64,000 bases of DNA, from NCBI RefSeq assembly GCF_037975245.1, contig NC_092565.1, positions 16,845,999 through 16,909,998 of the forward strand, read 5' to 3'. The notes beneath the pieces were generated by a model. It ran no database searches. It was not told the DNA's origin and worked only from the letters and a program-made list of their open reading frames with translations. The first letter of the stretch is position 1. Each line of letters begins with the position of its first letter. This document shows positions 35,701 to 48,630 of the stretch, one piece after another. The position numbers and the translations under genes are program-made. This DNA is from Apostichopus japonicus. Its lineage: Eukaryota; Echinodermata; Holothuroidea; Aspidochirotida; Stichopodidae.

Positions 35701-37179
35701 AATACTTACAGCTCCCCATGTAGGCACGAGCTGTAAAAGATCGGCAAAAGACGTACGTCACCGGGGTTCGAACCACCGATGCAAAAGAGAGTCTCGCTCA
35801 TCAGCTCGTACAGTGCGCCAAGCCATCGCGCCACTGTATGGACTGAGATATTAGGCCGATTAACTAATACTTACAGCTCCCCATGAAGGCACGAACTGTA
35901 AAAGATCGGCAAAAGACGAACGTCACCGGGGTTCGAACCACCGATGCAAAAGAGAGTCTCGCTCATCAGCTCGAACAGTGCGCCAAGCCATCGCGCCACT
36001 GTATGGACTGAGATATTAGGCCGATTAACTAATACTTACAGCTCCCCATGTAGCACGAGCTGTAAAAGATCGGCAAAAGACGTACGTCACCGGGGTTCGA
36101 ACCACCGATGCAAAAGAGAGTCTCGCTCATCAGCTCGTACAGTGCGAGAAGCCATCGCGCCACTGTATGGACTGAGATATTAGGCCGATTGACTAATACT
36201 TACAGCTCCCCATGTAGGTACGAGCTGTAAAAGATCGGCAAAAGACGTACGTCACCGGGGTTCGAACCACCGATGCAAAAGAGAGTCTAGCTCATCAGCT
36301 CGAACAGTGCGCCAAGCCATCGCGCCACTGTATGGACTGAGATATTAGGCCGATTGACTAATACTTACAGCTCCCCATGTAGGCACGAGCTGTTAAAGAT
36401 CGGCAAAATGCGTACGTCACCGGGGTTCGAACCACCGATGCAAAAGAGAGTCTCGCTCATCAGCTCGTACAGTGCGCCAAGCCATCGCGCCACTGTATGG
36501 ACTGAGATATTTGGCCGATTAACTAATACTTACAGCTCCCCATGTAGGCACGAGCTGTAAAAGATCGGCAAAAGACGAACGTCACCGGGGTTCGAACCAC
36601 CGATGCAAAAAAGAGTCTCGCTCATCAGATCGAACAGTGCGCCAAGCCATCGCGCCACTGTATGGACTGAGATATTAGGCCGATTAACTAATACTTACAG
36701 CTCCCCATGTAGCACGAGCTGTAAAAGATCGGCAAAAGGCGTACGTCACCGGGGTTCGAACAACGGATGCAAAAGAGAGTCTCGCTCATCAGCTCGTACA
36801 GTGCGCCAAGCCATCGCGCCACTGTATGGACTGAGATTTTAGGCCGATTAACTAATACTTACAGCTCCCCATGTAGCACGAGCAGTAAAAGATCGTCAAA
36901 AGACGTACGTCACCGGGGTTCGAACCACCGATGCAAAAGAGAGTCTCGCTCATCAGCTCGTACAGTGCGCCAAGCCATCGCGCCACTGTATGGACTGAGA
37001 TATTAGGCCGATTAACTAATACTTACAGCTCCCCATGTAGGCACGAGCTGTAAAAGATCGGCAAAAGACGTACGTCACCGGGGTTCGAACCACCGATGCA
37101 AAAGAGAGTCTCGCTCATCAGCTCGTACAGTGCGCCAAGCCATCGCGCCACTGTATGGACTGAGATATTAGGCCGATTA

Positions 37180-40100
37180 ACTAATACTTACAGCTCCCCA
37201 TGCAGGCACGAGCTGTAAAAGATCGGCAAAAGACGTACGTCACCGGGGTTCGAACCACCGATGCAAAAGAGAGTCTCGCTCATCAGCTCGTACAGTGCGC
37301 CAAGCCATCGCGCCACTGTATGGACTGAGATATTAGGCCGATTAACTAATACTTACAGCTCCCCATGCAGGCACGAGCTGTAAAAGATCGGCAAAAGACG
37401 TACGTCACCGGGGTTCGAACCACGGATGCAAAAGAGAGTCTCGCTCGTCAGCTCGTACAGTGCGCCAAGCCATCGCGCCACTGTATGGACTGAGATATTT
37501 GGCCGATTAACTAATACTTACAGCTCCTTATGTAGGCACGAGCTGTAAAAGATCGGCAAAAGACGTACGTCACCGGGGTTCGAACCACGGATGCAAAAGA
37601 GAGTCTCGCTCGTCAGCTCGTACAGTGCGCCAAGCCATCGCGCCACTGTATGGACTGAGATATTAGGCCGATTAACTAATACTTACAGCTCCCCATGTAG
37701 GCACGAGCGGTAAAAGATCGGAAAAAGACGTACGTCACCGGGGTTCGAACCACGGATGCAAAAGAGAGTCTCGCTCGTCAGCTCGTACAGTGCGCCAAGC
37801 CATCGCGCCACTGTATGGACTGAGATATTTGGCCGATTAACTAATACTTACAGCTCCCCATGTAGGCACGAGCTGTAAAAGATCGGCAAAAGACGTACGT
37901 CACCGGGGTTCGAACCACGGATGCAAAAGAGAGTCTCGCTCATCAGCTCGTACAGTGCGCCAAGCCATCGCGCCACTGTATGGACTGAGATATTAGGCCG
38001 ATTAACTAATACTTACAGCTCCCCATGTAGGCACGAGCTGTAAAAGATCGGCAAAAGACGTACGTCACCGGGGTTCGAACCACCGATGCAAAAGAGAGTC
38101 TCGCTCATCAGCTCGTACAGTGCGCCAAGCCATCGCGCCACTGTATGGACTGAGATATAAGGCCGATTAACTAATACTTACAGCTCCCCATGTAGGCACG
38201 AGCTGTAAAAGATCGGCAAAAGACGTACGTCACCGGGGTTCGAACCACCGATGCAAAAGAGAGTCTCGCTCATCAGCTCGTACAGTGCGCCAAGCCATCG
38301 CGCCACTGTATGGACTGAGATATTAGGCCGATTAACTAATACTTACAGCTCCCCATGTAGGCACGAGCTGTAAAAGATCGGCAAAAGACGTACGTCACCG
38401 GGGTTCGAACCACCGATGCAAAAGAGAGTCTCGCTCATCAGCTCGTACAGTGCGCCAAGCCATCGCGCCACTGTATGGACTGAGATATTAGGCCGATTAA
38501 CTAATACTTACAGCTCCCCATGCAGGCACGAGCTGTAAAAGATCGGCAAAAGACGTACGTCACCGGGGTTCGAACCACCGATGCAAAAGAGAGTCTCGCT
38601 CATCAGCTCGTACAGTGCGCCAAGCCATCGCGCCACTGTATGGACTGAGATATTAGGCCGATTAACTAATACTTACAGCTCCCCATGCAGGCACGAGCTG
38701 TAAAAGATCGGCAAAAGACGTACGTCACCGGGGTTCGAACCACGGATGCAAAAGAGAGTCTCGCTCATCAGCTCGTACAGTGCGCCAAGCCATCGCGCCA
38801 CTGTATGGACTGAGATTTTAGGTAGATTAACTAATACTTACAGCTCCCCATGTAGCACGAGCAGTAAAAGATCGTCAAAAGACGTACGTCACCGGGGTTC
38901 GAACCACCGATGCAAAAGAGAGTCTCGCTCATCAGCTCGTACAGTGCGCCAAGCCATCGCGCCACTGTATGGACTGAGATATTAGGCCGATTAACTAATA
39001 CTTACAGCTCCCCATGTAGGCACGAGCTGTAAAAGATCGGCAAAAGACGTACGTCACCGGGGTTCGAACCACCGATGCAAAAGAGAGTCTCGCTCATCAG
39101 CTCGTACAGTGCGCCAAGCCATCGCGCCACTGTATGGACTGAGATATTAGGCCGATTAACTAATACTTACAGCTCCCCATGCAGGCACGAGCTGTAAAAG
39201 ATCGGCAAAAGACGTACGTCACCGGGGTTCGAACCACCGATGCAAAAGAGAGTCTCGCTCATCAGCTCGTACAGTGCGCCAAGCCATCGCGCCACTGTAT
39301 GGACTGAGATATTAGGCCGATTAACTAATACTTACAGCTCCCCATGCAGGCACGAGCTGTAAAAGATCGGCAAAAGACGTACGTCACCGGGGTTCGAACC
39401 ACGGATGCAAAAGAGAGTCTCGCTCGTCAGCTCGTACAGTGCGCCAAGCCATCGCGCCACTGTATGGACTGAGATATTTGGCCGATTAACTAATACTTAC
39501 AGCTCCCCATGTAGGCACGAGCTGTAAAAGATCGGCAAAAGACGTACGTCACCGGGGTTCGAACCACGGATGCAAAAGAGAGTCTCGCTCGTCAGCTCGT
39601 ACAGTGCGCCAAGCCATCGCGCCACTGTATGGACTGAGATATTAGGCCGATTAACTAATACTTACAGCTCCCCATGTAGGCACGAGCGGTAAAAGATCGG
39701 AAAAAGACGTACGTCACCGGGGTTCGAACCACCGATGCAAAAGAGAGTCTCGCTCATCAGCTCGTACAGTGCGCCAAGCCATCGCGCCACTGTATGGACT
39801 GAGATATTAGGCCGATTAACTAATACTTACAGCTCCCCATGCAGGCACGAGCTGTAAAAGATCGGCAAAAGACGTACGTCACCGGGGTTCGAACCACCGA
39901 TGCAAAAGAGAGTCTCGCTCATCAGCTCGTACAGTGCGCCAAGCCATCGCGCCACTGTATGGACTGAGATATTAGGCCGATTAACTAATACTTACAGCTC
40001 CCCATGCAGGCACGAGCTGTAAAAGATCGGCAAAAGACGTACGTCACCGGGGTTCGAACCACGGATGCAAAAGAGAGTCTCGCTCGTCAGCTCGTACAGT

Positions 40101-40560
40101 GCGCCAAGCCATCGCGCCACTGTATGGACTGAGATATTTGGCCGATTAACTAATACTTACAGCTCCCCATGTAGGCACGAGCTGTAAAAGATCGGCAAAA
40201 GACGTACGTCACCGGGGTTCGAACCACGGATGCAAAAGAGAGTCTCGCTCGTCAGCTCGTACAGTGCGCCAAGCCATCGCGCCACTGTATGGACTGAGAT
40301 ATTAGGCCGATTAACTAATACTTACAGCTCCCCATGTAGGCACGAGCGGTAAAAGATCGGAAAAAGACGTACGTCACCGGGGTTCGAACCACGGATGCAA
40401 AAGAGAGTCTCGCTCGTCAGCTCGTACAGTGCGCCAAGCCATCGCGCCACTGTATGGACTGAGATATTTGGCCGATTAACTAATACTTACAGCTCCCCAT
40501 GTAGGCACGAGCTGTAAAAGATCGGCAAAAGACGTACGTCACCGGGGTTCGAACCACGGA
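37180..40560. repeat. Shuffled sub-array with CCCCATGCAGG and CTCGTCAGC variants
   Basis: Pairs of CATGCAGG monomers followed by CTCGTCAGC / GATATTTGG monomers recur around 37200, 38520, 39180 and 39840, with offsets that are whole periods (1320, 660 and 660 bp). Copies of GAGCGGTAAAAGATCGGAAAAAG occur at about 37707, 39685 and 40345. This looks like repeated unequal exchange over 4 to 8 monomers. Confidence 0.75.
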
Positions 40561-41366
40561 TGCAAAAGAGAGTTTCGCTCATCAGCTCGTACAGTGCGCC
40601 AAGCCATCGCGCCACTGTATGGACTGAGATATTAGGCCGATTAACTAATACTTACAGCTCCCCATGTAGGCACGAGCTGTAAAAGATCGGCAAAAGACGT
40701 ACGTCACCGGGGTTCGAACCACCGATGCAAAAGAGAGTCTCGCTCATCAGCTCGTACAGTGCGCCAAGCCATCGCGCCACTGTATGGACTGAGATATAAG
40801 GCCGATTAACTAATACTTACAGCTCCCCATGTAGGCACGAGCTGTAAAAGATCGGCAAAAGACGTACGTCACCGGGGTTCGAACCACCGATGCAAAAGAG
40901 AGTCTCGCTCATCAGCTCGTACAGTGCGCCAAGCCATCGCGCCACTGTATGGACTGAGATATTAGGCCGATTAACTAATACTTACAGCTCCCCATGTAGG
41001 CACGAGCTGTAAAAGATCGGCAAAAGACGTACGTCACCGGGGTTCGAACCACCGATGCAAAAGAGAGTCTCGCTCATCAGCTCGTACAGTGCGCCAAGCC
41101 ATCGCGCCACTGTATGGACTGAGATATTAGGCCGATTAACTAATACTTACAGCTCCCCATGCAGGCACGAGCTGTAAAAGATCGGCAAAAGACGTACGTC
41201 ACCGGGGTTCGAACCACGGATGCAAAAGAGAGTTTCGCTCATCAGCTCGTACAGTGCGCCAAGCCATCGCGCCACTGTATGGACTGAGATATTAGGCCGA
41301 TTAACTAATACTTACAGCTCCCCATGTAGGCACGAGCTGTAAAAGATCGGCAAAAGACGTACGTCA

Positions 41367-41384
41367 CCGGGGTTCGAACCCCGG
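41367..41384. other. 18-bp perfect palindrome over the B box
   Basis: CCGGGGTTCGAACCCCGG is identical on both strands. In most monomers the right arm is degraded (AACCACCGATG). The perfect form was found 13 times, all between 41 and 61 kb: starts 41367, 42851, 43016, 44171, 45655, 47136, 49438, 50922, 51087, 54548, 54713, 57349 and 60805. AACCCCAGATG at about 52250 and 55711 is a one-base derivative. Confidence 0.85.
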
Positions 41385-41856
41385 ATGCAAAAGAGAGTCT
41401 CGCTCATCAGCTCGTACAGTGCGCCAAGCCATCGCGCCACTGTATGGACTGAGATATTAGGCCGATTGACTAATACTTACAGCTCCCCATGTAGGCACGA
41501 GCTGTAAAAGATCGGCAAAAGACGTACGTCACCGGGTTCGAACCACCGATGCAAAAGAGAGGCTCGCTCATCAGCTCGTACAGTGCGCCAAGCGATCGCG
41601 CCACTGTATGGACTAAGATATTAGGCCGATTTACTAATACTTACAGCTCCCAATGTAGGCACGAGCTGTAAAAGATCGGCAAAAGACGTACGTCACCGGG
41701 GTTCGAACCACCGATGCAAAAGAGAGTCTCGCTCATCAGCTCGTACAGTGCGCCAAGCCATCGCGCCACTGTATGGACTGAGATATAAGGCCGATTAACT
41801 AATACTTACAGCTCCCCATGTAGGCACGAGCTGTAAAAGATCGGCAAAAGACGTAC

Positions 41857-42868
41857 GTCTCCGGGGTTCGAACCACCGAGGCAAAAGAGAGTCTCGTTCA
41901 TCAGCTCGTACAGTGCGTCATGCCATCGCGCCACTGTATGGACTGAGATATTTTGCCGATTAACTAATACTTACAGCTCCCCATGTAGGCTCGAGCTGTA
42001 AAAGATCGGCAAAAGACGTACGTCACCGGGGTTCGAACCACCGATGCAAAAGAGAGTCTCGCTCATCAGCTCGTACAGTGCGCCAAGCGATCGCGCCACT
42101 GTATGGACTGAGATATTAGGCCGATTTACTAATACTTACAGCTCCCCATGTAGGCACGAGCTGTAAAAGATCGGCAAAAGACGTACGTCACCGGGGTTCG
42201 AACCACCGATGCAAAAGAGAGTCTCGCTCATCAGCTCGTACAGTGCGCCAAGCCATCGCGCCACTGTATGGACTGAGATTTTAGGCCGATTAACTAATAC
42301 TTACAGCTCCCCATGTAGGCACGAGCTGTAAAAGATCGGCAAAAGACGTACGTCACCGGGGTTCGAACCACCGATGCAAAAGAGAGTCTCGCTCATCAGC
42401 TCGTACAGTGCGCCAAGCCATCGCGCCACTGTATGGACTGAGATATTAGGCCGATTAACTAATACTTACAGCTCCCCATGTAGGCACGAGCTGTAAAAGA
42501 TCGGAAAAAGACGTACGTCACCGGGGTTCGAACCACCGATGCAAAAGAGAGTCTCGTTCATCAGCTCGTACAGTGCGCCATGCCATCGCGCCACTGTATG
42601 GACTGAGATATTTTGCCGATTAACTAATACTTACAGCTCCCCATGTAGGCTCGAGCTGTAAAAGATCGGCAAAAGGCGTACGTCACCGGGGTTCGAACCA
42701 CCGATGCAAAAGAGAGTCTCGCTCATCAGCTCGTACAGTGCGCCAAGCCATCGCGCCACTGTATGGACTGAGATATTAGGCCGATTAACTAATACTTACA
42801 GCTCCACATGTAGGCACGAGCAGTAAAAGATCGGCAAAAGGCGTACGTCACCGGGGTTCGAACCCCGG
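41857..42868. repeat. 1012-bp six-monomer cassette, copy 1
   Basis: Starts at GTCTCCGGGG, ends with the 18-bp palindrome, and is exactly 1012 bp long. Ordered variants: ACCGAGGCAAAAG, TCGTTCATC, GCGTCATGCC, GATATTTTGCC, GGCTCGAGCTG, AGCGATCGC, GATTTTAGG, CGGAAAAAG, GCGCCATGCC, AAAGGCGTACG, CTCCACATG and GAGCAGTAAAAG. The same cassette of the same length occurs at 44661, 49928 and 53554. Confidence 0.85.
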
Positions 42869-44660
42869 ATGCAAAAGAGAGTCTCGCTCATCAGCTCGTA
42901 CAGTGCGCCAAGCCATCGCGCCACTGTATGGACTGAGATATTAGGCCGATTGACTAATACTTACAGCTCCCCATGTAGGCACGAGCTGTAAAAGATCGGC
43001 AAAAGACGTACGTCACCGGGGTTCGAACCCCGGATGCAAAAGAGAGTCTCGCTCATCAGCTCGTACAGTGCGCCAAGCCATCGCGCCACTGTATGGACTG
43101 AGATATTAGGCCGATTGACTAATACTTACAGCTCCCCATGTAGGCACGAGCTGTAAAAGATCGGCAAAAGACGTACGTCACCGGGGTTCGAACCACGGAT
43201 GCAAAAGAGAATCTCGCTCATCAGCTCGTACAGTGCGCCAAGCCATCGCGCCACTGTATGGACTGAGATATTAGGCCGATTAACTAATACTTACAGCTCC
43301 CCATGTAGGCACGAGCTGTAAAAGATCGGCAAAAGACGTACGTCACCGGGGTTCGAACCACCGATGCAAAAGAGAGTCTCGCTCATCAGCTCGTACAGTG
43401 CGCCAAGCCATCGCGCCACTGTATGGACTGAGATATTAGGCCGATTAACTAATACTTACAGCTCCCCATGCAGGCACGAGCTGTAAAAGATCGGCAAAAG
43501 ACGTACGTCACCGGGGTTCGAACCACCGATGCAAAAGAGAGTCTCGCTCATCAGCTCGTACAGTGCGCCAAGCCATCGCGCCACTGTATGGACTGAGATA
43601 TTAGGCCGATTAACTAATACTTACAGCTCCCCATGCAGGCACGAGCTGTAAAAGATCGGTAAAAGACGTACGTCACCGGGGTTCGAACAACCGATGCAAA
43701 AGAGAGTCTCGCTCGTCAGCTCGTACAGTGCGCCAAGCCATCGCGCCACTGTATGGACTGAGATATTTGGCCGATTAACTAATACTTACAGCTCCCCATG
43801 TAGGCACGAGCTGTAAAAGATCGGCAAAAGACGTACGTCACCGGGGTTCGAACCACCGATGCAAAAGAGAGTCTCGCTCGTCAGCTCGTACAGTGCGCCA
43901 AGCCATCGCGCCACTGTATGGACTGAGATATTTGGCCGATTAACTAATACTTACAGCTCCCCATGTAGGCACGAGCTGTAAAAGATCGGCAAAAGACGTA
44001 CGTCACCGGGGTTCGAACCACGGATGCAAAAGAGAGTTTCGCTCATCAGCTCGTACAGTGCGCCAAGCCATCGCGCCACTGTATGGACTGATATATTAGG
44101 CCGATTAACTAATACTTACAGCTCCCCATGCAGGCACGAGCTGTAAAAGATCGGCAAAAGACGTACGTCACCGGGGTTCGAACCCCGGATGCAAAAGAGA
44201 GTCTCGCTCATCAGCTCGTACAGTGCGCCAAGCCATCGCGCCACTGTATGGACTGAGATATTAGGCCGATTGACTAATACTTACAGCTCCCCATGTAGGC
44301 ACGAGCTGTAAAAGATCGGCAAAAGACGTACGTCACCGGGTTCGAACCACCGATGCAAAAGAGAGGCTCGCTCATCAGCTCGTACAGTGCGCCAAGCGAT
44401 CGCGCCACTGTATGGACTGAGATATTAGGCCGATTTACTAATACTTACAGCTCCCAATGTAGGCACGAGCTGTAAAAGATCGGCAAAAGACGTACGTCAC
44501 CGGGGTTCGAACCACCGATGCAAAAGAGAGTCTCGCTCATCAGCTCGTACAGTGCGCCAAGCCATCGCGCCACTGTATGGACTGAGATATTAGGCCGATT
44601 AACTAATACTTACAGCTCCCCATGTAGGCACGAGCTGTAAAAGATCGGCAAAAGACGAAC

Positions 44661-45672
44661 GTCTCCGGGGTTCGAACCACCGAGGCAAAAGAGAGTCTCG
44701 TTCATCAGCTCGTACAGTGCGTCATGCCATCGCGCCACTGTATGGACTGAGATATTTTGCCGATTAACTAATACTTACAGCTCCCCATGTAGGCTCGAGC
44801 TGTAAAAGATCGGCAAAAGACGTACGTCACCGGGGTTCGAACCACCGATGCAAAAGAGAGTCTCGCTCATCAGCTCGTACAGTGCGCCAAGCGATCGCGC
44901 CACTGTATGGACTGAGATATTAGGCCGATTTACTAATACTTACAGCTCCCCATGTAGGCACGAGCTGTAAAAGATCGGCAAAAGACGTACGTCACCGGGG
45001 TTCGAACCACCGATGCAAAAGAGAGTCTCGCTCATCAGCTCGTACAGTGCGCCAAGCCATCGCGCCACTGTATGGACTGAGATTTTAGGCCGATTAACTA
45101 ATACTTACAGCTCCCCATGTAGGCACGAGCTGTAAAAGATCGGCAAAAGACGTACGTCACCGGGGTTCGAACCACCGATGCAAAAGAGAGTCTCGCTCAT
45201 CAGCTCGTACAGTGCGCCAAGCCATCGCGCCCCTGTATGGACTGAGATATTAGGCCGATTAACTAATACTTACAGCTCCCCATGTAGGCACGAGCTGTAA
45301 AAGATCGGAAAAAGACGTACGTCACCGGGGTTCGAACCACCGATGCAAAAGAGAGTCTCGTTCATCAGCTCGTACAGTGCGCCATGCCATCGCGCCACTG
45401 TATGGACTGAGATATTTTGCCGATTAACTAATACTTACAGCTCCCCATGTAGGCTCGAGCTGTAAAAGATCGGCAAAAGGCGTACGTCACCGGGGTTCGA
45501 ACCACCGATGCAAAAGAGAGTCTCGCTCATCAGCTCGTACAGTGCGCCAAGCCATCGCGCCACTGTATGGACTGAGATGTTAGGCCGATTAACTAATACT
45601 TACAGCTCCACATGTAGGCACGAGCAGTAAAAGATCGGCAAAAGGCGTACGTCACCGGGGTTCGAACCCCGG
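44661..45672. repeat. 1012-bp six-monomer cassette, copy 2
   Basis: Same ordered variants and the same length as 41857-42868, offset 2804 bp (17 periods minus 1; the minus 1 is the ACCGGGTTCG deletion upstream). Single differences include GCGCCCCTGTATGG and GAGATGTTAGG. Confidence 0.85.
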
Positions 45673-47699
45673 ATGCAAAAGAGAGTCTCGCTCATCAGCT
45701 CGTACAGTGCGCCAAGCCATCGCGCCACTGTATGGACTGAGATATTAGGCCGATTAACTAATACTTACAGCTCCCCATGTAGGCACGAGCTGTAATAGAT
45801 CGGCAAAAGACGAACGTCATCGGGGTTCGAACCACCGATGCAAAAGAGAGTCTCGCTCATCAGCTCGAACAGTGCGCCAAGCCATCGCGACACTGTATGG
45901 ACTGAGATTTTAGGCCGATTAACTAATACTTACAGCTCCCCATGTAGGCACGAGCTGTAAAAGGTCGGAAAAAGACGTCACCGGGATTCGAACCACCGAT
46001 GCAAAAGAGAGTCTCGCTCATCAGCTCGTACAGTGCGCCAAGCCATCGCGCCACTGTATGGACTGAGATATTAGGCCGATTTACTAATACTTACAGCTCC
46101 CCATGTAGGCACGAGCTGTAAAAGATCGGCAAAAGAGGTACGTCACCGGGGTTCGAACCACCGATGCAAAAGAGAGTCTCGCTCATCAGCTCGTACAGTG
46201 CGCCAAGCCATCGCGCCACTGTATGGACTGAGATACTAGGCCGATTTACTAATACTTACAGCTCCCCATGTAGGCACGAGCTGTAAAAGATCGGCAAATG
46301 ACGTACGTCACCGGGGTTCGAACCACCGATGCAAAAGAGAGTCTCGCTCATCAGCTCGTACAGTGCGCCAAGCCATCGCGCCACTGTATGGACTGAGATA
46401 TAAGGCCGATTAACTAATACTTACAGCTCCCCATGTAGGCACGAGCTGTAAAAGATCGGCAAAAGACGTACGTCACCGGGGTTCGAACCACCGATGCAAA
46501 AGAGAGTCTCGCTCATCAGCTCGTACAGTGCGCCAAGCGATCGCGCCACTGTATGGACTGAGATATTAGGCCGATTTACTAATACTTACAGCTCCCCATG
46601 TATGCACGAGCTGTAAAAGATCGGCAAAAGACGTACGTCACCGGGGTTCGAACCACCGATGCAAAAGAGAGTCTCGCTCATCAGCTCGTACAGTGCGCCA
46701 AGCCATCGCGCCACTGTATGGACTGAGATATTAGGCCGATTAACTAATACTTACAGCTCCCCATGTAGGCACGAGCTGTAAAAGATCGGAAAAAGACGTA
46801 CGTCACCGGGGTTCGAACCACCGATGCAAAAGAGAGTCTCGTTCATCAGCTCGTACAGTGCGCCATGCCATCGCGCCACTGTATGGACTGAGATATTTTG
46901 CCGATTAACTAATACTTACAGCTCCCCATGTAGGCTCGAGCTGTAAAAGATCGGCAAAAGGCGTACGTCACCGGGGTTCGAACCACCGATGCAAAAGAGA
47001 GTCTCGCTCATCAGCTCGTACAGTGCGCCAAGCCATCGCGCCACTGTATGGACTGAGATATTAGGCCGATTAACTAATACTTACAGCTCCACATGTAGGC
47101 ACGAGCAGTAAAAGATCGGCAAAAGGCGTACGTCACCGGGGTTCGAACCCCGGATGCAAAAGAGAGTCTCGCTCATCAGCTCGTACAGTGCGCCAAGCCA
47201 TCGCGCCACTGTATGGACTGAGATATTAGGCCGATTAACTAATACTTACATCTCCCCATGTAGGCACGAGCTGTATAAGATCGGCAAAAGACGTACGTCA
47301 CCGGGGTTCGAACCACCGATGCAAAAGAGAGTCTCGCTCATCAGCTCGTTAAGTGCGCCAAGCCATCGCGCCACTGTATGGACTGAGATATTAGGCCGAT
47401 TAACTAATACTTACAGCTCCCCATGTAGGCACGAGCTGTAAAAGATCGGCAAAAGAGGTACGTCACCGGGGTTCGAACCACCGATGCAAAAGAGAGTCTC
47501 GCTCATCAGCTCGTACAGTGCGCCAAGCCATCGCGCCACTGTATGGACTGAGATACTAGGCCGATTTACTAATACTTACAGCTCCCCATGTAGGCACGAG
47601 CTGTAAAAGATCGGCAAATGACGTACGTCACCGGGGTTCGAACCACCGATGCAAAAGAGAGTCTCGCTCATCAGCTCGTACAGTGCGCCAAGCCATCGC

Positions 47700-48450
47700 G
47701 CCACTGTATGGACTGAGATATAAGGCCGATTAACTAATACTTACAGCTCCCCATGTAGGCACGAGCTGTAAAAGATCGGCAAAAGACGAACGTCACCGGG
47801 GTTCGAACCACCGATGCAAAAGAGAGTCTCGCTCATCAGCTCGTACAGTGCGCCAAGCCATCGCGCCACTGTATGGACTGAGATATTAGGCCGATTAACT
47901 AATACTTACAGCTCCCCATGTAGGCACGAGCTGTAAAAGATCGGCAAAAGACGTACGTCACCGGGTTTCGAACCACCGATGCAAAAGAGAGTCTCGCTCA
48001 TCAGCTCGTACAGTGCGCCAAGCCATCGCGCCACTGTATGGACTGAGATATCAGGCCGATTAACTAATACTTACAGCTCCCCATGTAGGCACGAGCTGTA
48101 ATAGATCGGCAAAAGACGAACGTCATCAGGGTTCGAACCACCGATGCAAAAGAGAGTCTCGCTCATCAGCTCGAACAGTGCGCCAAGCCATCGCGACACT
48201 GTATGGACTGAGATTTTAACCCGATTAACTAATACTTACAGCTCCCCATGTAGGCACGAGCTGTAAAAGATCGGAAAAAGACGTCACCGGGGTTCGAACC
48301 ACCGATGCAAAAGAGAGTCTCGCTCATCAGCTCGTACAGTGCGCCAAGCCATCGCGCCACTGTATGGACTGAGATATTAGGCCGATTAACTAATACTTAC
48401 AGCTCCCCATGTAGGCACGAGCTGTAAAAGATCGGAAAAAGACGTCACCG
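47700..48450. repeat. Satellite block copied to 58243-58993
   Basis: Ordered markers GATATCAGG, CGTCATCAGGG (48121 and 58664), TTTTAACCCG and two 4-bp-short AGACGTCACCGG monomers recur at a constant offset of 10543 bp. Confidence 0.75.
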
Positions 48451-48630
48451 GGGTTCGAACCACGGATGCAAAAGAGAGTCTCGCTCGTCAGCTCGTACAG
48501 TGCGCCAAGCCATCGCGCCACTGTATGGACTGAGATATTTGGCCGATTAACTAATACTTACAGCTCCCCATGTAGGCACGAGCTGTAAAAGATCGGCAAA
48601 AGAGGTACGTCACCGGGGTTCGAACCACGG

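Larger units (their letters stand above)
40560..44080. repeat. 3.5-kb higher-order block, copy 1
   Basis: Recurs at 48631-52150 with a constant offset of 8071 bp. Checked markers: CATGCAGG (41159), AACCCCGG palindromes (41367, 42851, 43016), the ACCGGGTTCG 1-bp loss (41531), AGAGAATCTCGC (43207) and GAGAGTTTCGC (44032). A few single-base differences exist, for example CACCGATGC at 43853 against CACGGATGC in the partner. Confidence 0.85.
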